A DNA stretch of 64,000 nucleotides, taken from assembly GCA_046759385.1 (NCBI GenBank), contig JBHICC010000011.1, positions 3,142-67,141 of the forward strand, given 5' to 3'. Below the pieces are notes generated by a model that saw only the letters and a list, made by a program, of their open reading frames with translations, was not told the origin of the DNA and did no database searches. The translations under genes and the position numbers were made by a program. Below, in pieces: positions 42,648-51,701 of this stretch. The DNA is from JBHICC01 sp046759385 (GTDB taxonomy: Bacteria > Pseudomonadota > Gammaproteobacteria > Acidiferrobacterales > SPGG2). The stretch's first letter is position 1. Every line of letters starts with the position of its first letter.

Positions 42648-43580
42648 TTATAGGTCGATCCCGAAGACGCGTTTGAAGCGCGCGTCGAACTCAGCCCGAT
42701 CGAAACTGTGATTCTGGGTGCCGTGGTGCTCGATCTTGATCGCCCCCATCAGCGCCGCAATCCGCCCAATCGTGTCCCACGGCAGGTCACGCGATAGGCC
42801 GTAGAGCAGCCCGGCACGGTAGGCATCGCCGCAACCGGTTGGATCGTTGACCTCGACGACGACGGCGGACGGTATCTCCAGGCACTTCCCAGCCGTATGG
42901 ACGCGTGACCCCTGCGCGCCAAGCGTGACAATAAGTGCCTGCACCCTTTCGGCCAACTCCTCGACTGACTTACCAGTACGCTCGCGCATCAGCTGCGCTT
43001 CGTAGTCGTTCAGGGTTACCCACGTGGCTTGCTCCACAAAGGTGAGCAGTTCTTCGCCATTAAACATGGGCATACCTTGGCCAGGATCAAAAATAAAGGG
43101 AATGCCTAGGTCCGCAAACTGTCGGGCGTGCTGGATCATGCCCTCACGACCGTCGGGTGCCACGATACCAATGGTGACGCCTTCAGCATCTAAAACCCGG
43201 TTTTGGTGTGACCAGTTCATGGCGCCGGGATGAAACGCTGTAATCTGATTGTCGTCCATATCCGTGGTAATGAATGCCTGGCCGGTGTACGTGTCGTTGA
43301 TGACTTTTATGTATTGCCGGCTGATTTCGCGGCGATCGAGCCAATCCGCATAGGGACCAAAGTCTTTCCCTACCGTTCCCATCGGCAACGGATCGCCTCC
43401 GAGCAACTTCAGGTTATAGGCGATGTTACCGGCACAGCCACCGAACTCGCGGCGCATATCCGGCACTAGGAACGACACGTTCAAGATGTGTACTTTGTCG
43501 GGGAGGATGTGATCCTTGAACCGATCATGGAACACCATGATGGTGTCATAAGCGAGGGATCCGCAAATCAGTGCTGACAT
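42648..43580 (-). CDS. PfkB-family carbohydrate/adenosine kinase
   Basis: A 310-residue ribokinase-like kinase starting at the ATG at 43580 (MSALICGSLAYDTIMVF); the frame remains open upstream but without homology. Motifs are GGCAGNIAYNLKLLGG (substrate lid) and the anion-hole/catalytic NDPTGCGDAYRAGLLYGL with the base Asp. It resembles bacterial proteins annotated as adenosine kinases, but the substrate is not proved. It is divergent from the MscS-trehalose operon. Confidence 0.87.
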   Translation of the reverse strand: MSALICGSLAYDTIMVFHDRFKDHILPDKVHILNVSFLVPDMRREFGGCAGNIAYNLKLLGGDPLPMGTVGKDFGPYADWLDRREISRQYIKVINDTYTGQAFITTDMDDNQITAFHPGAMNWSHQNRVLDAEGVTIGIVAPDGREGMIQHARQFADLGIPFIFDPGQGMPMFNGEELLTFVEQATWVTLNDYEAQLMRERTGKSVEELAERVQALIVTLGAQGSRVHTAGKCLEIPSAVVVEVNDPTGCGDAYRAGLLYGLSRDLPWDTIGRIAALMGAIKIEHHGTQNHSFDRAEFDARFKRVFGIDL

Positions 43581-43779
43581 AATCGTTTCGTCTGTGTCCT
43601 CCCGCTGGCGCACAACTGTCGGCGGCGCCACGCGAAGAGGCGATTGTCGCAAAAATCGCCCGGGCCGTCGAAAGCGTCCCTTCCCGCTATCCACGTAAGT
43701 CGCCGCTTCAGCTGCGCAAAGCGAGTGTGGTACATATCTCAACTCCTGGTAGATCACCCCAACCACGTGGAGGCAGACG

Positions 43780-44829
43780 ATGAATGTCCTGGAATCGAAT
43801 TTTTTCGGAAACGAGGTGCAGGCGTGGGTTGTCGCGCTAGCAATCATGACGGTTATGTTCTTCGCGTTACAGATCGGCAAGGCCGTCCTAGTGGGCCGGC
43901 TCAGTGCAATTGCTGAAAAGACAGAAACCAAGCTAGACGACATTGCGGTGGACTTGCTACGTCGAACGAAGCACTTTTTCGTGCTTTTTGCTGCCATCTA
44001 CGCCGGTTCATTGTTCGTGACCTTGCCGCAGAAGCCCACCGACCTGGTGACCAAAGCGTTTGCTATCGCTCTCCTGGCGCAAGTAGCGATATGGGGCAAC
44101 GCCTTGATTGCCCACCTGATCACGGCCTTCGTCAAGGCGCGACTGGAGACTGATGCCGCTAGCGTGACGACCATCACGGTCATCGGATTCATCGCGCGAG
44201 TGGCGATTTGGTCTGCGTTCGGACTGCTAGTACTCGAAAATATCGGGTTCGATATTTCAGCACTTCTGGCTGGTCTCGGAATCGGCGGTATCGCGGCAGC
44301 ATTGGCTTTGCAGAACGTACTCGGCGACTTGTTCGCATCGATCGCCATTGTGCTCGACAAACCTTTTGTCGTCGGCGATTTCATCATCATCGGAGAGTTT
44401 ATGGGCACTGTCGAGCAGGTCGGTATCAAGACTACGCGGGTACGCAGTCTCTCCGGCGAGCAACTGGTATTTTCTAACAATGATCTGTTGAATAGCCGAA
44501 TCCGCAACTACAAACGGATGTTCGAGCGGCGCATCGTGTTTGCGCTTGGTGTCGTATACCAGACGCCGCCCGACAAATTGGAAAGCATCCCGATAATGCT
44601 GCGGGAGATTATAGAATCCCAGGAAAACACCCGTTTTGACCGAGCGCACTTCAAAAGCTACGGGGATTTTGCCCTAAATTTCGAGATTGTCTATTATGTC
44701 AAAACGCCGCAATACAACACTTACATGGATATCCAGCAGGCGGTCAATCTGACGATTTATCGCCGTTTTCAGGAGACGGGGATCGAGTTCGCTTACCCCA
44801 CACAGACCCTATTCCTAGAGAAAGGTTGA
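43780..44829 (+). CDS. Mechanosensitive ion channel, MscS family
   Basis: A 349-residue inner-membrane channel. Several hydrophobic helices precede the pore helix and hinge (SALLAGLGIGGIAAALALQN, about residues 160-180), followed by the MscS beta-domain (DNPFVVGDFI-type DKPFVVGDFIIIGEFMGTVE, then RSLSGEQLVFSNNDLLNSRI) and an alpha/beta C-terminal domain. It opens when the membrane is stretched on hypo-osmotic shock. GGAGG precedes the ATG, and otsA follows three bases after the stop region. Confidence 0.94.
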   Translation: MNVLESNFFGNEVQAWVVALAIMTVMFFALQIGKAVLVGRLSAIAEKTETKLDDIAVDLLRRTKHFFVLFAAIYAGSLFVTLPQKPTDLVTKAFAIALLAQVAIWGNALIAHLITAFVKARLETDAASVTTITVIGFIARVAIWSAFGLLVLENIGFDISALLAGLGIGGIAAALALQNVLGDLFASIAIVLDKPFVVGDFIIIGEFMGTVEQVGIKTTRVRSLSGEQLVFSNNDLLNSRIRNYKRMFERRIVFALGVVYQTPPDKLESIPIMLREIIESQENTRFDRAHFKSYGDFALNFEIVYYVKTPQYNTYMDIQQAVNLTIYRRFQETGIEFAYPTQTLFLEKG

Positions 44830-44832
44830 TCC

Positions 44833-46374
44833 ATGTCACATGCATATGGCGCGGTGTCCGGGTCTGCGCTAGCAGGCGCAAGCGAGAAACGGCTGGTTTG
44901 CGTCTCAAACCGTCTCCCGTTCGTGCTCGCGCGCGCGGAGAACGGTGACTGGAACGTAAAGCCGGGCAGCGGCGGTCTAGTCAACGCGCTACTCCCCGTG
45001 TTGCGCAACCGTGGCGGCTTGTGGGTGGGTTGGACCGGCGCTACTGACGGCGGCACATCCGAGCTCGAAACGGCGTTGGCACGCCTGACCAAAGACGCTG
45101 GTTATCAACTTAAGCCAGTGGACTTGACCGCTGACGAGCGCGATAAGTTCTATTACGGCTTTTCCAATGAGGTCATTTGGCCGCTGTTTCACGATTTGCA
45201 GACGAACTGCAACTTCGATCCGGCGTATTGGCGGGTCTACCAGAACGTCAACCGCAAGTTTTCGAAGGTGCTTGTTGATAGCAGCGAGCAGGGGGACTTC
45301 ATCTGGGTCCACGACTATCATCTGATGGAAGTCGCGCGCGAGCTGCGTGAAGCTGGTACGCAATGTCGGTTCGGCTTCTTTCTACACATTCCGTTCCCCT
45401 CACTCGACATTTTTCTGAAGCTTCCTTGGCGAATCGAGATTTTGCGTGGCCTACTCGAATTTGATCTGATCGGCTTTCAGACACTACGCGACCGACGCAA
45501 CTTTCTACAATGTGTCCGCAGTCTCATGAAAGAAGTGTCGGTACACGGTAAAGGCCAGGTCGTTACGTTGCTGCTGGGCGAGAGACCCGCCAGGGAAATA
45601 AGAGTAGGGGCGTTCCCGATTAGTATTGATTATCCTGGCTATGTGGAGCGCGCGAGCTCGGGGGCAGTCGCCAAGCTCTCACGATACTTTCGCGAGAATC
45701 TACGCGGCCGGCAAATGATACTCGGCATCGACCGTTTGGATTACACGAAAGGAATTCCCAACAAGCTCATTGCGTTCCGCAATGCGCTGCGCCGGTATCC
45801 GGAACTGCGCCAGAACGTGACTCTGATACAACAGGTCGTACCGAGCCGTGAGGACATAGCCGAGTACCACAAGCTGCGACGGGAGATCGAGCATTTAGTC
45901 AGTGAGATCAACGGCGAATTTACGCAAGCAGGTTGGGTGCCTATCCATTACCTCTTCCGCAGCATGAGCCCGGCCGAGGTGTTAGCTTATTACCGCGCCG
46001 CCGATATCGCATTGGTCACGCCCCTTAAGGACGGGATGAATCTAGTGGCGAAAGAGTACTGTACCGCCAAAGTCGATGAGGACGGGGTGTTAATACTGAG
46101 CGAGTTTGCTGGCGCTGCGGCACAGTTGCAGAAGGGCGCATTGCTGGTCAATCCTCATGACATAGAGGGTATTGCAGATGGGATCTACCAGGCGTTCGCA
46201 ATGTCCGGTGAGGAGAAACAAACGCGCATGCGCAGATTGCGCCGTTCGGTTCGCGACAGCGACATATTCTGGTGGGTAGATTCCTACCTGCGTGCTGCGA
46301 TTGAAAAAGACCTCAGCGCGTTCCCCTTGGTCGACGATTACATGCCGCATACGGAGTCCGTGCTATCACCGTAG
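44833..46374 (+). CDS. otsA: Alpha,alpha-trehalose-phosphate synthase
   Basis: GT20 glycosyltransferase that joins UDP- or GDP-glucose to glucose-6-phosphate (513 aa). Motifs are VCVSNRLPFVLA and GGLVNALLPVL at the N terminus, FIWVHDYHLMEVARELR in the middle, and GIDRLDYTKGIPNKLIAF and VTPLKDGMNLVAKEYC in the donor domain. The gene follows the MscS channel by three bases and precedes otsB. Confidence 0.93.
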   Translation: MSHAYGAVSGSALAGASEKRLVCVSNRLPFVLARAENGDWNVKPGSGGLVNALLPVLRNRGGLWVGWTGATDGGTSELETALARLTKDAGYQLKPVDLTADERDKFYYGFSNEVIWPLFHDLQTNCNFDPAYWRVYQNVNRKFSKVLVDSSEQGDFIWVHDYHLMEVARELREAGTQCRFGFFLHIPFPSLDIFLKLPWRIEILRGLLEFDLIGFQTLRDRRNFLQCVRSLMKEVSVHGKGQVVTLLLGERPAREIRVGAFPISIDYPGYVERASSGAVAKLSRYFRENLRGRQMILGIDRLDYTKGIPNKLIAFRNALRRYPELRQNVTLIQQVVPSREDIAEYHKLRREIEHLVSEINGEFTQAGWVPIHYLFRSMSPAEVLAYYRAADIALVTPLKDGMNLVAKEYCTAKVDEDGVLILSEFAGAAAQLQKGALLVNPHDIEGIADGIYQAFAMSGEEKQTRMRRLRRSVRDSDIFWWVDSYLRAAIEKDLSAFPLVDDYMPHTESVLSP

Positions 46375-46450
46375 TACCACTAGCGTTTTGCTAGTAGTCG
46401 GGCTACCGTCTATAGATAACGATAAAGACTTACTGCATGAACGAAGCTGA

Positions 46451-47305
46451 ATGAGCAAGGGGTCTCGCGGCGTTGATGATGACGCCGCGCATGTCAAACA
46501 TCGGGACGTTAAGCTACCCGCGGCGCTGACTCGCAGACAGGAGATTGCCGAGCATTTGCAGGGCCGGCGTCTCGCCGTATTCCTCGATTACGACGGCACA
46601 CTTTCCCCTATTGTCGATCGGCCCGAGTTAGCGCTTATGGCCGATGATATGCGCGAGGCAGTGCGTCGTTTGGCCGGGCGCTGCGCAACTGCCATTGTCA
46701 GCGGACGCGCACTCGCCGATGTGAAAAATCTAGTCAGGCTCGAGGAGCTGTACTATGCGGGGAATCATGGTTTCGAGATCGAAGGTCCTGGCGGGTCCAA
46801 AATCCTTTACGAGAAGGGCAAAGAATTTCTGGAGGCGGTTAGCGAAATCAGTCGCCGCATCGAGATCGGCATCAAGGAGATTGGAGGCGCATTCGTAGAA
46901 AACAAGTCTTACTCACTATCCGTGCACTATCGTCTCGCCGCGCCTGAGCGCGTCCCCGATGTGGAACGAGTTGTCGACCAGGCGCTCGCCGATTTTCCCA
47001 ACTTGCACAAAAGGCATGGCAAGAAGGTCTTCGAGATTCGTCCTAAGATCGATTGGGATAAGGGCAAAGCCGTGCTATGGCTGCTTGAGGTGCTGGACCT
47101 CGATGCTCGCGATGTGCTACCGATCTACGTCGGCGACGACATGACAGATGAGGATGCGTTTCGGGCGCTCCACGGACGTGGGCTCGGTGTTCTAGTGGCG
47201 GAAACACGCCGCGCTTCAGCTGCCAACTACTCCTTGCACGACACGGGCGAGACGAAGCAGTTTCTCGACATGCTTACAGCACTTTTGTCGGGTGAAACGT
47301 CGTGA
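46451..47305 (+). CDS. otsB: Trehalose-6-phosphate phosphatase
   Basis: HAD phosphatase releasing free trehalose (284 aa). Catalytic DxDGT is in LAVFLDYDGTLSPIVDRPE (about residue 45); ATAIVSGRALADV and the metal-site motif YVGDDMTDEDAFRAL follow. A 76-base gap with a small ACTAGC/GCTAGT hairpin separates it from otsA. The GH65 gene overlaps its stop by four bases. Confidence 0.95.
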   Translation: MSKGSRGVDDDAAHVKHRDVKLPAALTRRQEIAEHLQGRRLAVFLDYDGTLSPIVDRPELALMADDMREAVRRLAGRCATAIVSGRALADVKNLVRLEELYYAGNHGFEIEGPGGSKILYEKGKEFLEAVSEISRRIEIGIKEIGGAFVENKSYSLSVHYRLAAPERVPDVERVVDQALADFPNLHKRHGKKVFEIRPKIDWDKGKAVLWLLEVLDLDARDVLPIYVGDDMTDEDAFRALHGRGLGVLVAETRRASAANYSLHDTGETKQFLDMLTALLSGETS

Positions 47306-49719
47306 GCCAGTGGTCCCTCATCTACGAGCATTTCGATCCGGAGCAAGAGTCGTTGCGTGAGGCCCTTTGTACGCTTGGCAATGGCTGCTTTGCTACGCGT
47401 GGCGCCGCTGAGGAGTCACAGGCCGACGATATCCATTATCCTGGGACCTATCTAGCCGGCGGCTACAATCGGCTAGATAGCAGCATTGCTGGCCGCACGA
47501 TAACAAACGAAGACCTGGTCAATTTCCCCAACTGGTTGTTGCTCAGGTTTCGCCCCGAGGACGGCGACTGGTTCAACCCCATGGCGGTCGAGCTGCTCTC
47601 GTATCGCCAGGAGCTTGACCTGAAGAATGGCATGCTCGAGCGCACGGTCCGTTTTCGCGACCACGCGGGACGCGAGTCTACCGTAAAGAGCCGCCGTCTC
47701 GTGCATATGGCGCAACCACATCTGGCCGCTATCGAGTACTCAATTAGACCGGAGAACTGGGCCGGTCGCGTGACCATACATTCGGCCCTGGACGGATCGG
47801 TTATCAACGCAGGTGTAGCACGTTACCGCGAGCTCAACTCCAAGCATCTGGAGACCCAGGACATGGGCGAGGTGGGCGCTGATGCCGTCTACTTGCGGGT
47901 GCAGACTAATCAATCGCATTTGCAAGTCGCCGACGCTGCTCGGACTCGTGTCTACAGCCGTGACACCGAGCTTGGTGTCGATCGTCAGACTTTTCGCCAT
48001 GAGTCAATCATTGGCCAGGAGCTCGTGTGCGAGGTAAGCCAGGGCCAGGTCATCACCGTTGAGAAGGTTGTCGCCCTCCATTCCTCGCGCGACCGTGCTG
48101 TTAGTGAAGCGTCGCACGAAGCCGCCCTGGCGGTATCGCGAGCCGGGCGCTTCGCTGAGTTAGCTGTGTCCCACACACGCGCCTGGAAGTTCCTGTGGCG
48201 CAAGTGTGACGTCGTCATTAAAGCCCGCGATTCCGACCAGATGGTGATGCGGCTCCACATCTTTCACCTGTTGCAGACGGTCTCCCCCAATTCAATTGGG
48301 GTAGATGCAGGTGTGCCAGCACGCGGCTTGCATGGGGAAGCATATCGCGGGCATATCTTCTGGGACGAGCTTTTCATCTTTCCGTTTTACACGTTTCGTT
48401 TACCCGAGATAACCCGCAGCCTGCTGCTGTATCGATACCGGCGACTAGGGATAGCGCGGTGTTTGGCTGCGGAGGATGGCTATGAAGGGGCGATGTTTCC
48501 CTGGCAAAGTGGTAGCAACGGGCGCGAGGAGACCCAGGCCGTGCACCTCAACCCGCGCTCTGGCACCTGGGGACCTGATTACAGTCGCTTTCAGCGCCAT
48601 GTGAACGCAGCCATCGTTTACAACACCTGGGAGTACTTTTTGCTAACCGGCGATAAGGAGTTCATGGCTAGCTATGGCGCCGAGATGATTATCGAGATCG
48701 CACGCTTCTTCGCTAGCATGGCTCAATACAACAGGAAGAAAAAGCGCTATGAGATCAAGCGCGTGATGGGGCCCGATGAGTATCATGAAAAGTACTTCGA
48801 TTCCGAAGAGCCTGGGCTAAACAATAACGCCTACACCAACGTGATGGCAGTTTGGATACTAGAACGCGCGCTAATTACGCTGGAACTACTGCGGCCGGAA
48901 GATACCCGGAAGCTCAAGGAAGCACTGCAGTTGCGTGGTGATGAGATCAAGCGCTGGCGTGATATTACGCAGCGAATGACAATACCGTTTCATGGCAACG
49001 TCATCATCAGTCAATTCGAGGGGTATGATGATTTAGAGGAGTTTGACTGGGACAGTTATCGACGAAAGTATGGGAGCATCGAACGGTTGGACCGCATTCT
49101 AAAAGCAGAAGGCGATTCGCCCGATCGCTACAAAGTCTCCAAGCAAGCCGATGTCCTAATGCTGTTCTACCTACTTCCACCGAAAGAGCTGCGGCGCATA
49201 TTCAAGCAGCTGGGTTACGACTTTGATGATGACCTCGTAAGACGGAACATCGAGTATTACATGAAGCGCACATCACACGGCTCCACCCTGAGCAAGGTTG
49301 TGCACGCGTCGGTGCTGGATCGGATCGATCGCTCCGCTGCTTGGACCTTGTTCCGTGAAGCGCTTGAGAGTGATATCGCCGATGTGCAGGGCGGGACCAC
49401 GCCTGAGGGTATCCACCTGGGTGCGATGGCAGGCACCGCCGACATTGTCCTTCGTCATTACGGCGGCATCGACACGACCGGCGAGACTATCGCATTTTAC
49501 CCGCGACTACCACCACGTCTGCTCGAGCTCAAGTTTAGACTTCGTCACCGTGATCAGTGGTATGAACTGCACATTAATTCTGAGAAGTTCACCTTGGCGG
49601 TGGGCAGCGATGGCCCAGACCCGGTACAGGTCAATGTGCAAGGTGAGCTGCACGCCTTATCTACCGGTCACAGCTACGAGTTCGCCCTGTTCGACAAGCT
49701 GTCCGAATCAGTGGGGTAA
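47302..49719 (+). CDS. Glycoside hydrolase family 65 protein (trehalose/kojibiose phosphorylase-like)
   Basis: An 805-residue GH65 enzyme: N-terminal beta-sandwich (GNGCFATRGAAEES, TYLAGGYNRLDS), helical linker, (alpha/alpha)6 barrel (GHIFWDELFIFPFYTFR, then the catalytic acid E493 in VMGPDEYHEKY) and a C-terminal jelly roll. The KRTSHGSTLSKVVHAS segment matches the phosphate-binding loop region of family phosphorylases. The likely substrate is trehalose, given otsA-otsB; it might degrade trehalose or run in reverse. The closest known arrangement is mycobacterial OtsB1, in which a phosphatase domain and GH65 are fused. Confidence 0.88.
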   Translation: MSQWSLIYEHFDPEQESLREALCTLGNGCFATRGAAEESQADDIHYPGTYLAGGYNRLDSSIAGRTITNEDLVNFPNWLLLRFRPEDGDWFNPMAVELLSYRQELDLKNGMLERTVRFRDHAGRESTVKSRRLVHMAQPHLAAIEYSIRPENWAGRVTIHSALDGSVINAGVARYRELNSKHLETQDMGEVGADAVYLRVQTNQSHLQVADAARTRVYSRDTELGVDRQTFRHESIIGQELVCEVSQGQVITVEKVVALHSSRDRAVSEASHEAALAVSRAGRFAELAVSHTRAWKFLWRKCDVVIKARDSDQMVMRLHIFHLLQTVSPNSIGVDAGVPARGLHGEAYRGHIFWDELFIFPFYTFRLPEITRSLLLYRYRRLGIARCLAAEDGYEGAMFPWQSGSNGREETQAVHLNPRSGTWGPDYSRFQRHVNAAIVYNTWEYFLLTGDKEFMASYGAEMIIEIARFFASMAQYNRKKKRYEIKRVMGPDEYHEKYFDSEEPGLNNNAYTNVMAVWILERALITLELLRPEDTRKLKEALQLRGDEIKRWRDITQRMTIPFHGNVIISQFEGYDDLEEFDWDSYRRKYGSIERLDRILKAEGDSPDRYKVSKQADVLMLFYLLPPKELRRIFKQLGYDFDDDLVRRNIEYYMKRTSHGSTLSKVVHASVLDRIDRSAAWTLFREALESDIADVQGGTTPEGIHLGAMAGTADIVLRHYGGIDTTGETIAFYPRLPPRLLELKFRLRHRDQWYELHINSEKFTLAVGSDGPDPVQVNVQGELHALSTGHSYEFALFDKLSESVG

Positions 49720-49723
49720 AAAC

Positions 49724-49762
49724 ACCCCCCCTCCCCTAGTGGGAGGGGGTTAGGGGGAGGGG
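49724..49762. repeat. G/C-rich palindromic repeat
   Basis: CACCCCCCCTCCCC-tagt-GGGAGGGGG followed by ttaGGGGGAGGGGGTG. This block lies between the two converging genes and supplies the last codons (PSP) and stop of the TerB-like gene. Similar CCCTCCCCCTA repeats are common between genes in beta- and gammaproteobacteria. It may terminate transcription from both sides, but there is no T-run. Confidence 0.6.
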
Positions 49763-50208
49763 GTGCGCGCCCTGTGTTTGGCAGCGATGAAGTCACTGTG
49801 TGAGATGTGCAACAGACCGGCGATCTTGCGGATCAAATGGTCTTCGTACTTGTCCAGTTGTCCATCAGCGTAGGCCACCCGCCACATCAACTCTATGACA
49901 GTCTTCTTCTCGTCCGCAGTTAGCGTTTTATTGATAAGCGAGGTGAACTGAAAGTAATCGGTTGCTTGTTTGACTTCCTGCTCGGCCAACTTAATGAGAG
50001 TCTCGGTCTCTTCGCGAGGCAGCTCGAAAACGGTTTGCACTGCATGTGTCACAGCCTCCACTTCCTTCGATGTCACGTCAAAGTCAGCGCGTGTCGTTTC
50101 AAGCAAAACAGCTGCAGTCGCGATCCGCAGACGATGCTCGACCGTGGCTGGCGTTGCTGCCTCTTGGGCGATGTGTTGGTCGAAGAACTGTTTGATCGCT
50201 TTGATCAT
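49750..50208 (-). CDS. TerB-like (tellurite resistance/DjlA) domain protein
   Basis: A 152-residue all-helical protein. ATAAVLLETTRADFDVTSKE and LMWRVAYADGQLDKYEDHLI are the paired acidic helices of the TerB fold, expected to bind a divalent metal. The function is not known outside tellurite clusters, and no other ter genes are nearby. The last residues are encoded by the G/C-rich repeat. Confidence 0.87.
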   Translation of the reverse strand: MIKAIKQFFDQHIAQEAATPATVEHRLRIATAAVLLETTRADFDVTSKEVEAVTHAVQTVFELPREETETLIKLAEQEVKQATDYFQFTSLINKTLTADEKKTVIELMWRVAYADGQLDKYEDHLIRKIAGLLHISHSDFIAAKHRARTPSP

Positions 50209-50532
50209 GGGCCGCGCGCATTATCGCAAATCGTCCCAGTGTACGCAGCCGGCAGCGTCACTAGCGGGACTACACCAATAGCAGTGGGGTCTTTTCGAAA
50301 AAACGGTTTTCGGGAGGTCGACGTGACGCTACACTTTGGGTGTGCGTGTCTAAAGGTACGGCTGAGATGTTAACTCATGAACAGCTTGTTTAGGGGCACG
50401 TTCACACCCATGAATCTTGAGATCGGCAACTCCGTTAGTTGTCTGTTTGCTGATGGAATACCGAAGCGAGTAAGGAACTTTACGTGCCGGTTCGGGCCCG
50501 AGAACGGTGTTAGGATGTACGTCGTAAAGGTG

Positions 50533-51669
50533 ATGTATAAGTACACTAAGTTTGTGTGGCTTGTCGCGATGTATTGCGGCCTGGCAACGGCTGGTCCAAA
50601 TACTTATTGGCAAACGCCGATTCCACCACCAGGTGAGGCGCCGACTGGCCATCACCCGTTGACGCGTGACTTATCCCCCGATCGATGCGGTCTGTGTCAT
50701 CAGGATACATACCGGCAGTGGCAGGGCTCGATACACGCGAAGGCGATGTCGAAGGGTTTAGCCGGTCAGCTGCGGATAACCTCGAAGCAGAACGTACGAG
50801 CATGTCTGACGTGTCATGTCCCGCGTAGCGGACAGTGGGCGTTGTGGGAAGCGCAAGGAGCGTCGGCCCTTACTGAACTGCACGGCATTGATTGCGCAGG
50901 GTGTCATGTACGCGATAGCTACGAGCGTTATGGTGCACGGGAGATCAAAGACACGCCACACGGTACCGTGCGCGCGATGCCGCTTTTCAAACGCTCGGAG
51001 TTTTGCATCAAGTGCCATCAGTTCCCGAAAGGGCAAGGCAATGTTGTGAATGGTAAACCGCTTGAAAACACCTACAATGAATGGCGTGCATCGCGTTACA
51101 GCCAGTCGGGGCAAACGTGTCAAAGCTGTCACATGCCCAACGGCAAGCACGAGTTTAAAGGCATCCACGACCGAGGAATGACACGCAAAGGGTTAGCCGT
51201 GCGTGTCTCCCGTACCGAAGCAGGGTTGCACGTACACGCCAAGAACGTCGGGGCGGGGCATGCGTTACCCACTTACGGAACTCCGCGTATTACCATCGTC
51301 GCCGAGACTATCGAAAAAGGGCGAGTCAAACGTGCGCAATACCTGATACAACGACGGCTACATTGGCACCCGAAAACGGGTTGGCGCGAGATATCAGATA
51401 CGCGGCTAATGCCTGATCAATCAATCGATTTGAACTTGCCAATGGCCAAAGACCAGGTGGCGACCGTGAAGGTGATCGTCCAACCTGACCACGATTATCA
51501 TGATCGCGTTTATCCGATGCTGCTGTCGGCGCCGGTTGACTTGCCTAGTGCCGATCGCGCTATGCTGGAGGCGGCGCGCAAGGCCGGTATCGCGAACGAG
51601 TACACACTCTACAGTTTCAGTTGCAATAGCTGGAAGGGCAACAAACAGTCCTGTGATGAAAGTTCTTAA
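50533..51669 (+). CDS. Pentaheme c-type cytochrome (cytochrome c554/c' type)
   Basis: An exported protein of 378 residues from the ATG at 50533, where a signal peptide is visible (KFVWLVAMYCGLATA, then GPNTYW). Five CxxCH heme sites occur at residues 52-56, 91-95, 121-125, 158-162 and 196-200. The context CGLCHQDTYRQWQGSIHAKA is typical of the cytochrome c554 and c-prime family (Pfam 13435). The C-terminal third has no hemes and looks beta-rich. Probably a periplasmic electron carrier or oxidoreductase; the partner is unknown. The frame stays open upstream to 50377. Confidence 0.88.
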   Translation: MYKYTKFVWLVAMYCGLATAGPNTYWQTPIPPPGEAPTGHHPLTRDLSPDRCGLCHQDTYRQWQGSIHAKAMSKGLAGQLRITSKQNVRACLTCHVPRSGQWALWEAQGASALTELHGIDCAGCHVRDSYERYGAREIKDTPHGTVRAMPLFKRSEFCIKCHQFPKGQGNVVNGKPLENTYNEWRASRYSQSGQTCQSCHMPNGKHEFKGIHDRGMTRKGLAVRVSRTEAGLHVHAKNVGAGHALPTYGTPRITIVAETIEKGRVKRAQYLIQRRLHWHPKTGWREISDTRLMPDQSIDLNLPMAKDQVATVKVIVQPDHDYHDRVYPMLLSAPVDLPSADRAMLEAARKAGIANEYTLYSFSCNSWKGNKQSCDESS

Positions 51670-51701
51670 CGTTCTGCAACACTCGGCTTTCTCGTTGATA
51701 C

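Noticed and set aside
49724..49762. Rho-independent terminator for the GH65 operon
   Set aside because: The hairpin is strong but neither strand has a T-run; listed as a repeat instead.
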